Shown here: one piece after another, positions 1 to 6,685 of the stretch
Layout: every line of letters starts with the position of its first letter
How positions within the stretch are numbered: position 1 is the stretch's first letter
Source: a virus
Reading direction: 5' to 3' (one strand)
Virus record (IMG/VR): IMGVR_UViG_3300009419_000092
Coordinates: 1 to 24,498 of that record
Length of the DNA stretch: 24,498 nt
Translations under genes and position numbers: made by a program
The notes under the pieces: generated by a model
Databases searched by the model: none
Told to the model about the DNA's origin: nothing
What the model saw: the letters and a program-made list of their open reading frames with translations, nothing else

Positions 1-794
1 CCGTTTTTAAGAATTCGACCATCTATTAAGTTTTCAGATGCATGATATGGTTTAAAAGTATATTCTCTAAACTTTATATCTTCTTTTGGAACTTTAATAA
101 TACTGGCCATGTCCGCTAGTGCATCTTCCTTAGAAGTAATAGTATCATTATAAAGATATCCCCACCCCTGACGATGTTGTAAAGGAATGCCAAACATCCA
201 GCCATTCCGATGTGCCCAATGATGTGTATAGTTCCAGTCACCTTCTTTATGTACTGCTGCAACTAATGCATGATTAATAGGAAGGTCTACCATAGTGTAG
301 CCTGTGTAGTCTTTAGGAAACCCTCCACAATCAACTACATAATCATACACATGAATACTATTGTTGATCTTAACTTCAACACCGTTGTCTATGTTCTTCA
401 TGTACTCAACTGTACCTTCAAACGATTTAAATTTATTTGGGTAACGTTCTTTTAATCGTTCGAACCCAACTTCTTTCAATTTTGTATTATCAAAATGTAT
501 AGCATAGTTTGGCGGTAAGATTAAGCTATCAAAAGTGTGCTCTCTCCAGTTGGTATACCGAACACCGTACTTGAATGTTGCACTTAATCTCTCTGCGTCA
601 TAGGCCATGTTAAATCCTAGGCCTTTAAAGAATGCTAACGGTGCATTAGTGCTAGTTGCTTCTCCTACCCCTAAAATTGGGATATTAGGATCATACACAG
701 AATGTATTTCCCAATTGTCATCTAGGGAGGAAGCCATCTGACCTAGAGTTATAATACCAGCCGTGCCGACGCCGACTACTAAAATTTTCTTCAT
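1..794 (-). CDS. Flavin-dependent (tryptophan-type) halogenase, truncated by window edge
   Basis: The reading frame starts at ATG 794 and stays open to base 1, so about 264 N-terminal residues are visible and the C-terminus lies outside. An N-terminal FAD dinucleotide-fold motif GVGTAG is at residues 8-13. GVGEAT at 42-47 follows, then SATFKYGVRYTNW, whose K75 aligns with the catalytic lysine of PrnA-type halogenases. GWMFGIPLQHRQGWGYLY at 198-215 corresponds to the family WxWxIP signature, with the second Trp replaced by Phe (W199-M-F-G-I-P). The family uses FADH2, O2 and halide to make hypohalous acid, which the lysine delivers to the substrate. A phage member, VirX1 of cyanophage Syn10, is a known iodinase. 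The gene starts directly after the dCMP deaminase stop codon, so it is probably the last member of that cotranscribed unit. The substrate is unknown. An FAD-dependent monooxygenase of the same fold is the main alternative, but the lysine context and IP motif favour a halogenase. Confidence 0.85.
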   Translation of the reverse strand, partial: MKKILVVGVGTAGIITLGQMASSLDDNWEIHSVYDPNIPILGVGEATSTNAPLAFFKGLGFNMAYDAERLSATFKYGVRYTNWREHTFDSLILPPNYAIHFDNTKLKEVGFERLKERYPNKFKSFEGTVEYMKNIDNGVEVKINNSIHVYDYVVDCGGFPKDYTGYTMVDLPINHALVAAVHKEGDWNYTHHWAHRNGWMFGIPLQHRQGWGYLYNDTITSKEDALADMASIIKVPKEDIKFREYTFKPYHASENLIDGRILKN

Positions 795-1301
795 TTATAT
801 TTTCTTTACGTCGACGCCGGATTTTTCTAGGAACTCGACTCCGGCCATGTCCCTATAACTATTGCGATAGTATACGCTAGATATGCCGCCTTGGTATATA
901 AGTTTGGCACAATCCAAACAAGGAGCATGAGTGATAAAAATACTAGCATCACTGCCGCTTTGGCTTGACTTGGCCAACTTCGCAACTGCATTGGATTCAG
1001 CATGTAGTACCTCTGGTTTAGTTTTTAGTCCGTAACGTACATTGCGTTGAGCACCCTCGTGCCATCCTTCATAAGGATACTGTTCTTCAAACTCTTCTGG
1101 ACTTAGCCAACCGCCTGCACCCTTGTCCCATACACGGTTTTCGCAGTCATTGTCCCAACCTGCGGGCATACCATTGTAGCCGTAGCTGATAACTGAGTCA
1201 TCTTTTACAATGACTGCACCTACTTGCAATCTCTTAGCGTGACTAAGTTGAGCAGTACGATCTGCCCAGTCCATGTACATATCGATAAATTTTTGTTTCA
1301 T
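795..1301 (-). CDS. cd: dCMP deaminase
   Basis: This 168-residue zinc deaminase converts dCMP to dUMP, the substrate of thymidylate synthase. The zinc-site signatures are HAE at residues 100-102 (zinc His and proton-shuttling Glu) and PCLDC at 127-131 (two zinc Cys). GYNGMPAGWDNDCE near residue 41 matches the N-terminal substrate loop of T4-type dCMP deaminases. The roughly 40-residue insertion between this loop and the HAE motif is typical of the family. The start codon overlaps the stop of the upstream lysin gene (TAATG), which implies translational coupling. With thyX and nrdAB upstream on the same strand, it completes a route to dTTP. The closely related ComE-type deaminases are the only realistic alternative. 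Confidence 0.93.
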   Translation of the reverse strand: MKQKFIDMYMDWADRTAQLSHAKRLQVGAVIVKDDSVISYGYNGMPAGWDNDCENRVWDKGAGGWLSPEEFEEQYPYEGWHEGAQRNVRYGLKTKPEVLHAESNAVAKLAKSSQSGSDASIFITHAPCLDCAKLIYQGGISSVYYRNSYRDMAGVEFLEKSGVDVKKI

Positions 1302-2122
1302 TAGGCTACTCGCCAGATACTGTCAATTGATGAATTAGTTAATGGAGTTCCTGCTGGCCAACTAATAGTAACGTCGCCGTCACTAGGATTATTGTTCTTA
1401 CCAGATGAAGGAGTTTGATTACCTCCCACAAAGGTTGCTTTGCCGTTGTTCAGGGTGTAGATAAAATTAACATGACTGAATTTCCAAAGCACAATATCTC
1501 CCGGTTGTGCAGTTGCTGGCGTAACCTGTACTGCACCCCACCGTTCGGGATTTTGTTTAATTGCTTTAGCACTGGCTGTTTGAACATACTTCTTGCCTGA
1601 GCACTTTAATGCAAAGTTAACAAATCCCATACACCATGCTGTTTGATCAGTGTTCCAGGGACTTCCAGTAAAGCCCAGTGCTTGCCAAACTTTAAGAATG
1701 TTTTTGTTGCTGGTGCCACCACTTTGCCCCGACTCACGCCACATACCTCGACCTGCTTCTTCTAAAGTTGCAGCTAAGAAAGGCACAATGCCCGAAGCAG
1801 TAGCAACATCTGTAATTCCAGTAGAAGTAGTAGTATCTTCTGGAGTACCTGGATAGTTGCCCTTCACTCCAGAATTAGCTGCTTCTGCATTATAGAAGCT
1901 GTCAGGGTTGCTGGTATAGGCAGTGGTAAGATCAACCGCCGCAGCAGCTTCTGCTGGATCTAATGCCGGAGGTGCATTGATAGTAATACCAACGAATCCT
2001 GCACTGGTCCCAGCTTCTAGCCATAACGCTGTTGCAACATTATTTGTAAAAACATTAGGGCTACGATACACGTCAGCAACGTGTACTACTCCGTGGACTC
2101 CTGCACCTGGTACATATGGCAT
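1301..2122 (-). CDS. Virion-associated NlpC/P60-like peptidoglycan hydrolase with PAAR-like N-terminus
   Basis: The C-terminal half (about 110-273) resembles the TIGR02594/NlpC-P60 cysteine peptidases that cut peptide bonds in peptidoglycan. W163-C164-M-G-F-V-N-F supplies the candidate catalytic Cys, PGDIVLWKFSHVNFI at 207-221 supplies H217, and FVGGNQT at 231-237 is the family's GN segment. The first 35 residues (H10, H14, then SPNVFTNN at 21-28) resemble the small PAAR-type proteins that sharpen T4-like baseplate spikes. A low-complexity Ala/Pro/Thr/Ser linker joins the halves. No signal peptide is evident, so the protein probably travels in the virion rather than acting as a secreted endolysin. 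An AGGAT Shine-Dalgarno precedes the ATG, and a late promoter box lies just upstream. The hydrolase call is fairly secure. The PAAR call is inference from a short motif. Confidence 0.7.
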   Translation of the reverse strand: MPYVPGAGVHGVVHVADVYRSPNVFTNNVATALWLEAGTSAGFVGITINAPPALDPAEAAAAVDLTTAYTSNPDSFYNAEAANSGVKGNYPGTPEDTTTSTGITDVATASGIVPFLAATLEEAGRGMWRESGQSGGTSNKNILKVWQALGFTGSPWNTDQTAWCMGFVNFALKCSGKKYVQTASAKAIKQNPERWGAVQVTPATAQPGDIVLWKFSHVNFIYTLNNGKATFVGGNQTPSSGKNNNPSDGDVTISWPAGTPLTNSSIDSIWRVA

Positions 2123-2139
2123 AATAATATCCTAAACTA

Positions 2140-2147
2140 TTATTTAC
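2140..2147 (-). promoter_or_regulatory. T4-type late promoter box (GTAAATAA)
   Basis: On the minus strand GTAAATAA resembles the T4 late consensus TATAAATA. It begins about 18 bases upstream of the lysin start at 2122 and includes the TAA stop codon of the preceding 95-residue gene. Assigned by motif and position only. Confidence 0.45.
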
Positions 2148-2431
2148 ACCAATGCAATACCGGTAGTTCCTTGCATATACTGATCTGCTGCTTCTTTCTT
2201 AGCGGTCATCACAATAAACACATGTTCCCTTTTTAGAGTCATTGTTTCTTTAGCACCAAGGAATACCCAAGGAATCATACCCAGGCCACCACCGCTCATT
2301 GTGAGTGCTAGCGGTCTATTGATAGTATAACCTTGATGATCATCCTTTTCTAAACGTGCAATTAGTTCATCACCGTTGATTAACTTAATACTGACTACGT
2401 CCCCTTCGGACATTGGTTTTTCGATTAACAT
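2144..2431 (-). CDS. Small conserved phage protein with LSm-like N-terminal segment
   Basis: This is a 95-residue protein. Its N-terminal part (about 8-45) reads as alternating short beta strands, GDVVSIKLINGDELIARL then a YTINRPLAL segment, the pattern of an Sm/LSm-like barrel (strand, NGDE turn, strand). The middle has a Gly-rich turn SGGGLGMIPWVFLG, and the C-terminal part is charged. It starts one base after the upstream stop codon with a clear AGGAG Shine-Dalgarno at about 2440-2444, so the start is secure. It lies in the nucleotide-metabolism/lysin unit. Hfq-like RNA binding is only a fold guess. The family's function is not known to me. Confidence 0.6.
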   Translation of the reverse strand: MLIEKPMSEGDVVSIKLINGDELIARLEKDDHQGYTINRPLALTMSGGGLGMIPWVFLGAKETMTLKREHVFIVMTAKKEAADQYMQGTTGIALV

Positions 2432-2824
2432 TTATATTTCTCCTGATTGTGCTAATTTTAACATTAGACTATATTGTTCGTACGCTTTACGAACTGCTGG
2501 ATATGTATCACGCAGTGCTCGCTCACGTTCTTTCTGTTCCATAAGGGTTTCAAACATATTATAATGACCCTTACTTTTCATATTGTTGAACACCTGGCTT
2601 TCAAACTCAGCAATGCGTTCTAATTCACTTTCACTGATCTCAACTGTGTAAAGAGTTTCAGTTTCAAAAGTTATATGCTCTTGATAAAACTTATTATAGT
2701 CAGTCTCATAATGAAATAGGTTTACATTGGCACGAGTATGTTTGTAGGCACGTTTATTCGAGTCGATGACTCGAATGTTGTGTTCAGCTGCAAACTTTTT
2801 CAGTGTGTCACTGGGACTGGACAT
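2432..2824 (-). CDS. Conserved hypothetical phage protein
   Basis: This is a 130-residue, charged, mostly helical protein without signal peptide or membrane segment. The C-terminal half (about 65-130) is rich in Glu, Lys and Arg and looks like one or two long amphipathic helices. I recognise no catalytic motif. Its start lies inside the end of thyX (17-base overlap in another frame), and its stop is followed at once by the next gene. It is therefore cotranslated in the thyX-to-lysin unit. Reality is supported by the unbroken frame, the tight junctions on both sides and the good Shine-Dalgarno it carries for the next gene. Function unknown. Confidence 0.65.
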   Translation of the reverse strand: MSSPSDTLKKFAAEHNIRVIDSNKRAYKHTRANVNLFHYETDYNKFYQEHITFETETLYTVEISESELERIAEFESQVFNNMKSKGHYNMFETLMEQKERERALRDTYPAVRKAYEQYSLMLKLAQSGEI

Positions 2825-3479
2825 ATTCTGTCACCATTGGGAATATCTCGGAGATAACTTTAGCACACTCGCGAGCAACTTCCATATGTTCTAACTGAGT
2901 TCCGTTTCCGCTACGCAGTTCAATAAAGTGTACCCAACTACGCAGGGTACCATTCATATACAAACGGCTAACTGTGTTACCTTCTGGGAGGATTGCACGA
3001 GCCTGCTCTTTGGCAATGCCGTTCTCAATAGCCCAAGCATAATTTTCCTTGACTAAATCAATCACTGCCTGTTGTCTACGATTCCATTCAATAATCAATT
3101 CACGATTATCAGTCAGCACACTGTTTTGACGATTCTTTGTATCTTGCAGGCGAGCATCGCGAAGAACAAAGTCTAAGTCCTTTGTAGGATCGGCGTAACG
3201 TTGACTAAACTCTTGAAAGCTGAAACTACGATGACGTAGGATTTGACGAGCAATATCGCGAGTAGTTTCAATCTCAAGACAAGCCGATACCATTTCAAGT
3301 GGGCTCCAATGTTTGTGCTTGACTAGATACCGGATCAGCTTGTCAGCTGTGTCCATATTGTATTGATTAGCAGGATTGCTAACACGAGCACAAAAGGCAA
3401 TGAGCTCCTGAACATCTGTCAATCCTTCGTCATACATCCCACGACTTGGTCTGCTAGATGATACTAATTTAACTTTCAT
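2808..3479 (-). CDS. thyX: Flavin-dependent thymidylate synthase ThyX
   Basis: ThyX methylates dUMP to dTMP using methylenetetrahydrofolate and FADH2 from NADPH. The 223-residue length fits the family. The diagnostic ThyX motif RHRxxSxxxxSxRY is intact as RHRSFSFQEFSQRY at residues 82-95. WSPLEMVSACLEIE at 58-71 matches the conserved stretch before it. Near the C-terminus FIELRSGNGTQLEH corresponds to the substrate-binding arginine region. The start overlaps the upstream stop by four bases (ATGA), indicating coupling. It takes the dUMP produced by the dCMP deaminase encoded downstream, so the two form one path. Many aquatic T4-like phages use ThyX rather than ThyA. Confidence 0.96.
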   Translation of the reverse strand: MKVKLVSSSRPSRGMYDEGLTDVQELIAFCARVSNPANQYNMDTADKLIRYLVKHKHWSPLEMVSACLEIETTRDIARQILRHRSFSFQEFSQRYADPTKDLDFVLRDARLQDTKNRQNSVLTDNRELIIEWNRRQQAVIDLVKENYAWAIENGIAKEQARAILPEGNTVSRLYMNGTLRSWVHFIELRSGNGTQLEHMEVARECAKVISEIFPMVTEYVQSQ

Positions 3480-3940
3480 TTTTCTTCTTTCTTAGTTGGT
3501 AGTTCGCACAGGGCTTCTAGAGTCTTGTAGTGCTTGTATGCTTTTTGCAGTGCTTCAAAGTGTTCTAGTTTAGCAGGATCTGGAGTTAGGATAGATAGTC
3601 TTTTTTCGATAGTAGTTAGCAAGTCTCCGAGACTACGCCCCTTCCATTTGATATCTCCGTCAAACTCGGCATCACTGGTAACGTGTAATCCTGCACTCGA
3701 AACGTTTACTGCACTTGTGTTGTTAGTAGTGTAGATATAGGGACTGGCGTTCCAAGTCCCATTAGCACCTGCACCGGTAGATATTGTATACTGTGAGCCT
3801 TGGGCTCCTATTGAAGAAGTCATTGTTGTTTTTAACAAATCGTCAATTTCTTGTGCAGAAAATCCAACGTTCATAGTTAGATCATCACCACCCCATTGAT
3901 ACTCAACTGGTTTGATTTTGGAGATGGTTTCTGAGCTCAT
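3476..3940 (-). CDS. Probable virion-associated protein with S74-chaperone-like N-terminal fragment
   Basis: This is a 154-residue protein. Residues 6-36 (KIKPVEYQW, then NVGFSAQEIDDLL) resemble part of the intramolecular chaperone (peptidase S74) domain at the end of tail fibres, whose pattern is LxPVxY...GFxAQEV. The catalytic part of that domain is not visible. The centre is Ser/Thr/Gly/Asn-rich, as in fibre proteins. The C-terminal third (FDGDIKWKGRSLGDLL, then a charged helix) is a block I associate with structural proteins of marine T4-like phages. The start overlaps the end of the glutaredoxin gene by 38 bases in another frame. A GGCGGA Shine-Dalgarno-like stretch precedes it. The exact role is unknown. 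Confidence 0.6.
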   Translation of the reverse strand: MSSETISKIKPVEYQWGGDDLTMNVGFSAQEIDDLLKTTMTSSIGAQGSQYTISTGAGANGTWNASPYIYTTNNTSAVNVSSAGLHVTSDAEFDGDIKWKGRSLGDLLTTIEKRLSILTPDPAKLEHFEALQKAYKHYKTLEALCELPTKKEEK

Positions 3941-4139
3941 TAAATCCGCCTACTAGTTGTTCGTTAATAAAAATCTGTGGCACAGTTCTTGCGTTAGGTA
4001 CAGCTTCTAGTAGTTGTTCTTTAGTCCATGTACCTTCAGTAATATTGCGTTCTTCGTAGTCAATGCCACGCTGTTTTAACAATGCTTTAGCCTGGTCACA
4101 AATAGGACAGGGTGTTTTACTCCATACGGTTACTTTCAT
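3903..4139 (-). CDS. Glutaredoxin
   Basis: This 78-residue protein has the glutaredoxin/thioredoxin fold signature. The redox site CPIC is at residues 11-14, the cis-proline segment TVPQIFIN follows about 40 residues later, and then comes the GG turn that binds glutathione. It would reduce the C-terminal cysteine pair of NrdA between reaction cycles. It lies directly downstream of nrdB but after a terminator hairpin, so it may have its own start of transcription or be read through. An AAAGGA Shine-Dalgarno precedes ATG 4139. CPIC instead of CPYC is common in phage glutaredoxins. A NrdH-type redoxin is possible but less likely next to a class Ia enzyme. Confidence 0.9.
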   Translation of the reverse strand: MKVTVWSKTPCPICDQAKALLKQRGIDYEERNITEGTWTKEQLLEAVPNARTVPQIFINEQLVGGFNELRNHLQNQTS

Positions 4140-4170
4140 AGTTATAGTTCCTTTGTGTTAAGTTTAGACG

Positions 4171-4199
4171 AAAAAAGGCCCCATAGTCAAGGCCTTTTT
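4171..4199 (-). terminator. Rho-independent terminator after nrdB
   Basis: A stem of AAAAAGGCC paired with GGCCTTTTT around a 10-base loop lies 15 bases beyond the nrdB stop codon. It has a T-run on both strands and so could act in either direction. It separates nrdB from glutaredoxin. Confidence 0.75.
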
Positions 4200-4213
4200 G
4201 TGTTTTGGTGAAA

Positions 4214-5314
4214 TTAAAGATCAGGTAGTTCTTCGTACTCAACTGTGTCTGACATTACGCCGATGACATAGTTAGTTGATTCATTTTCCTGTAGTGCAGT
4301 CTGCTTCTTATTGATGTTCACATGTTTGTTAAACCAAGGAATAGGACTGAACTTAGGATGATCCTCTAAGTACTTGATACCAATTTCTTTTAGACGGGTA
4401 AATGCTGTGTAGTCCACAAAGTCTTTTAAGATGTTAGCGTTCAATCCGATAACCACACCTTTCTTGAATAAGAACTCAGCCCATTCTTTTTCTTCACGAA
4501 TAACTTCTAAGTACAATGCATACACTTCGGCCGCACATTCTTGTTCTAGTTTGACAAAGTCGGGATCATCTTTGGTCACATTGTTGATCAACCAAGCAGT
4601 CCACTCTGTGTGCAATAGCTCGTCTTGTAGGATCAAGCTGATGATGTTGCCGTTGCCGATGTAGATTTTGTTTTCTACCATTGCCAGGCTAGTGGCAAAA
4701 CTCACCATGAAGCGTAGAGCCTCCAGTGCATAGCTTGCGTGTAGTGCCATCCATATGGCTCGTTTATGCACCATAGTGTCAATTGTCTCTCCCAACTCTT
4801 TACGGCAGTTAAGCTGATGAAGATCCTCATAGTAACGACCAATGTTAGCAGCCATGCCAACAATTTCAGCTGTGTCGTGAATTTTGTTAAACTCGTCTTT
4901 AGGTACTCCATATACGTTCCTAATAATATGACTGTAGCTCTTTGAGTGAATATTTGTTTCAAAGAAACTCCAGTTGCTGACTAATGCTTCTAGTTCTGGC
5001 AAACTAATTACAGGTTGGAACACTTGATTAGGAGCACGACCTTGAATACTGTCCAATGCTGTCTGCCTTAGTAGGTTACTGGTAAAGATATGCTTGACTG
5101 CATCACTAGCTTCCTTGTGATCCATCTTGTCTTTAGTAAGACTGATTTCTTCTGGTACCCAAAAGAAGCCACGTGCTAATTCTTCGTACTTGGCAATCTT
5201 AGGATATTTGACTTCTTCGAAACGCTGTACAGTAACTGGACCAGCAGGATCCAAAAACATTGTACGCTTTAAGTAGTTTGTTTGTTTTGATAAGTTATAT
5301 TGTTCTTTGCTCAT
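4214..5314 (-). CDS. nrdB: Ribonucleotide reductase class Ia, beta subunit NrdB
   Basis: NrdB carries the diiron-tyrosyl radical used by NrdA to reduce ribonucleoside diphosphates. I start it at ATG 5314 (366 residues, MSKEQ...), because this ATG follows the upstream stop codon and has a Shine-Dalgarno AGGAAA at a good distance. A longer in-frame start at 5335 would overlap the aldolase gene. Conserved ligands by alignment to E. coli NrdB are D88 (in LDSIQGR), E119 and H123, E198 (in LEALRF), and E232 and H235 (in QDELLH). The radical Tyr is Y127 (in SKSYSHIIRN). The E119-H123 pair is spaced ETNIH rather than the usual ETIH, a one-residue insertion. The C-terminal tail ends in acidic/Leu residues, as needed for NrdA docking. 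A terminator follows. Confidence 0.95.
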   Translation of the reverse strand: MSKEQYNLSKQTNYLKRTMFLDPAGPVTVQRFEEVKYPKIAKYEELARGFFWVPEEISLTKDKMDHKEASDAVKHIFTSNLLRQTALDSIQGRAPNQVFQPVISLPELEALVSNWSFFETNIHSKSYSHIIRNVYGVPKDEFNKIHDTAEIVGMAANIGRYYEDLHQLNCRKELGETIDTMVHKRAIWMALHASYALEALRFMVSFATSLAMVENKIYIGNGNIISLILQDELLHTEWTAWLINNVTKDDPDFVKLEQECAAEVYALYLEVIREEKEWAEFLFKKGVVIGLNANILKDFVDYTAFTRLKEIGIKYLEDHPKFSPIPWFNKHVNINKKQTALQENESTNYVIGVMSDTVEYEELPDL

Positions 5315-5315
5315 T

Positions 5316-5972
5316 TTAATAATTTCCTGATGCAAGTACGATCTTGCAAATATGTTCTAGTCTCTCAATGTGTTCGTATGCACGCCACGGGCTTGTGTCA
5401 ATAGCTACTACTCCATGTCCTTTAATACCTACAATGTCATAGGCAATGTTTCCATCACGATCTAATTGTAACTGTTTGTGGCACTGGTCAGCAAGCTCTT
5501 GACTGATAGGAGGTACGTCTCCTACATTAGGTGCTACTTTGGTGTAGCGATTAAGTTCTGGAAATGCTGCACTGACTGTACTCAAATCAATTCCGGCATG
5601 CATGGCAGCAATACAATACGTAGGATGCACATGAACTACTACACGAACATCATCCTTGTGTTGTCCCATTTCTTTCTGTAGTCCGAAGTGTAATGAAATC
5701 TCTCCACTAGGTACTAGATTCTTACTTATGTCCGAGTACGGTAAGTCTCTCCAACTATAGTTAAAAGCAGCACTACCATAACCACTATGAATACTTTTAT
5801 CAATACTGATCTTTTTAAACTGATCAGGTTGCAGTGTTTGCTTTCGTACACCACTTGGTGTAATATAAAAATGGTCACGGTCATGATGACGTATTGAGAC
5901 ATTACCATCACGACTAGTAATCCAGTTACGCTTGTAAGCGTCAACCATTATGTCACATATTGTTTCTAACAT
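5316..5972 (-). CDS. Class II aldolase/adducin-family protein
   Basis: This 218-residue protein fits the metal-dependent class II aldolase fold (fuculose-, rhamnulose- or ribulose-phosphate aldolases and epimerases). Visible motifs are GNVS at 23-26 and TPSG at 38-41 (phosphate-binding loops), PSGEISLH at 88-95 with E91 as candidate catalytic acid, HVHPTY at 114-119 giving metal ligands H114 and H116, and KGHGVVA at 184-190 giving the third ligand H186. All expected metal ligands are present, so an active enzyme is likely, but the substrate cannot be read from sequence. It sits between iscU and nrdB with a one-base overlap on the iscU side. This places a sugar-phosphate or methionine-salvage-like activity in the nucleotide operon. 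The ribulose-phosphate epimerase branch or MtnB are alternatives. Confidence 0.85.
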   Translation of the reverse strand: MLETICDIMVDAYKRNWITSRDGNVSIRHHDRDHFYITPSGVRKQTLQPDQFKKISIDKSIHSGYGSAAFNYSWRDLPYSDISKNLVPSGEISLHFGLQKEMGQHKDDVRVVVHVHPTYCIAAMHAGIDLSTVSAAFPELNRYTKVAPNVGDVPPISQELADQCHKQLQLDRDGNIAYDIVGIKGHGVVAIDTSPWRAYEHIERLEHICKIVLASGNY

Positions 5973-6346
5973 TAATGTTTCTTTCTATAATCTTCTACTG
6001 CGGCTTTGATAGCATCCTCTGCTAGAATACTACAATGTATCTTAACTGGAGGTAGGGCTAGTTCTTCGGCGATTTGGGAATTTTTAAGGTTAACAGCATC
6101 ATCAATATGCATACCCTTAACCCACTCTGTAACCAACGACGAACTGGCGATTGCTGAACCGCATCCATATGTCTTAAAACGAGCATCTCTAATAATACCA
6201 TCTGAGTCTACCTTTATCTGTAACTTCATCACATCGCCGCAGGCCGGTGCTCCGACCATGCCGGTGCCAACTGTGTCGTCAATTTCAAACTTACCCACAT
6301 TTCGAGGATTCTCGTAATGATCGATTACTTTGTCCGAGTATGCCAT
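5972..6346 (-). CDS. iscU: IscU-like Fe-S cluster scaffold
   Basis: This is a 124-residue protein of the IscU/NifU-N family, on which cysteine desulfurase builds [2Fe-2S] clusters. All three cluster cysteines are present: C36 in GAPACGD, C62 in TYGCGSAIASSS and C105 in VKIHCSILAED. So is D38, which in IscU governs cluster release. The HscA-recognition pentapeptide LPPVK is intact at 98-102, so the phage protein should be able to dock with the host HscA/HscB chaperones. No IscS, HscA, HscB or ferredoxin gene is in the window, so it would depend on host partners. It lies after the ErpA-like gene (9-base gap, AAGGAT Shine-Dalgarno) and overlaps the aldolase by one base. Confidence 0.94.
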   Translation of the reverse strand: MAYSDKVIDHYENPRNVGKFEIDDTVGTGMVGAPACGDVMKLQIKVDSDGIIRDARFKTYGCGSAIASSSLVTEWVKGMHIDDAVNLKNSQIAEELALPPVKIHCSILAEDAIKAAVEDYRKKH

Positions 6347-6355
6347 ATTGTATCC

Positions 6356-6685
6356 TTATACTGAAAAACTACTGCCACAACCACATGTAGATTGTGCATT
6401 GGGATTTTGAATACTAAATTGACTACCGTGTAAATCTTCTTTGTAATCAATTACAGCACCACTAAGATACTGCATACTCATTGCATCGATTAATATCTTT
6501 ACACCTTGTTTCTCTACAACAAAATCGTCTTCGTGTTGTTCTTCATCAAATGTAAATCCATACTGGAATCCAGAACAGCCTCCGCCTTGAACAAATGTCC
6601 TAAGTTTCAACTTAGGATTATTCTCCTCTGCTAATAGGTCTGTAATTTTAACAACAGCTGATTCTGATATAGTTACTTGATCCAT
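6356..6685 (-). CDS. ErpA/IscA-type Fe-S carrier
   Basis: A-type carriers take clusters from IscU and deliver them to apo-proteins. The preferred start is ATG 6685 (MDQVTIS..., 109 residues), overlapping the nrdA stop codon (TAATG). The longer in-frame start at 6706 lies inside nrdA and adds residues absent from the family. All three conserved cysteines are present: C37 in [15 protein letters not shown] and C101/C103 in the C-terminal CGCGSSF. The segment [11 protein letters not shown] resembles ErpA more than IscA or SufA. With iscU next in line, it forms a scaffold-carrier pair inserted between nrdA and nrdB. The family assignment is secure. The ErpA subgroup is inference. Confidence 0.92.
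   Translation of the reverse strand: MDQVTISESAVVKITDLLAEENNPKLKLRTFVQGGGCSGFQYGFTFDEEQHEDDFVVEKQGVKILIDAMSMQYLSGAVIDYKEDLHGSQFSIQNPNAQSTCGCGSSFSV

Noticed and set aside
4702-4962. Second minus-strand frame of 86 codons inside nrdB
   Set aside because: It is an out-of-frame shadow of nrdB with no ribosome site.
5315-5335. Longer NrdB start at ATG 5335
   Set aside because: It lies in the aldolase coding end, while ATG 5314 has a proper AGGAAA ribosome site.
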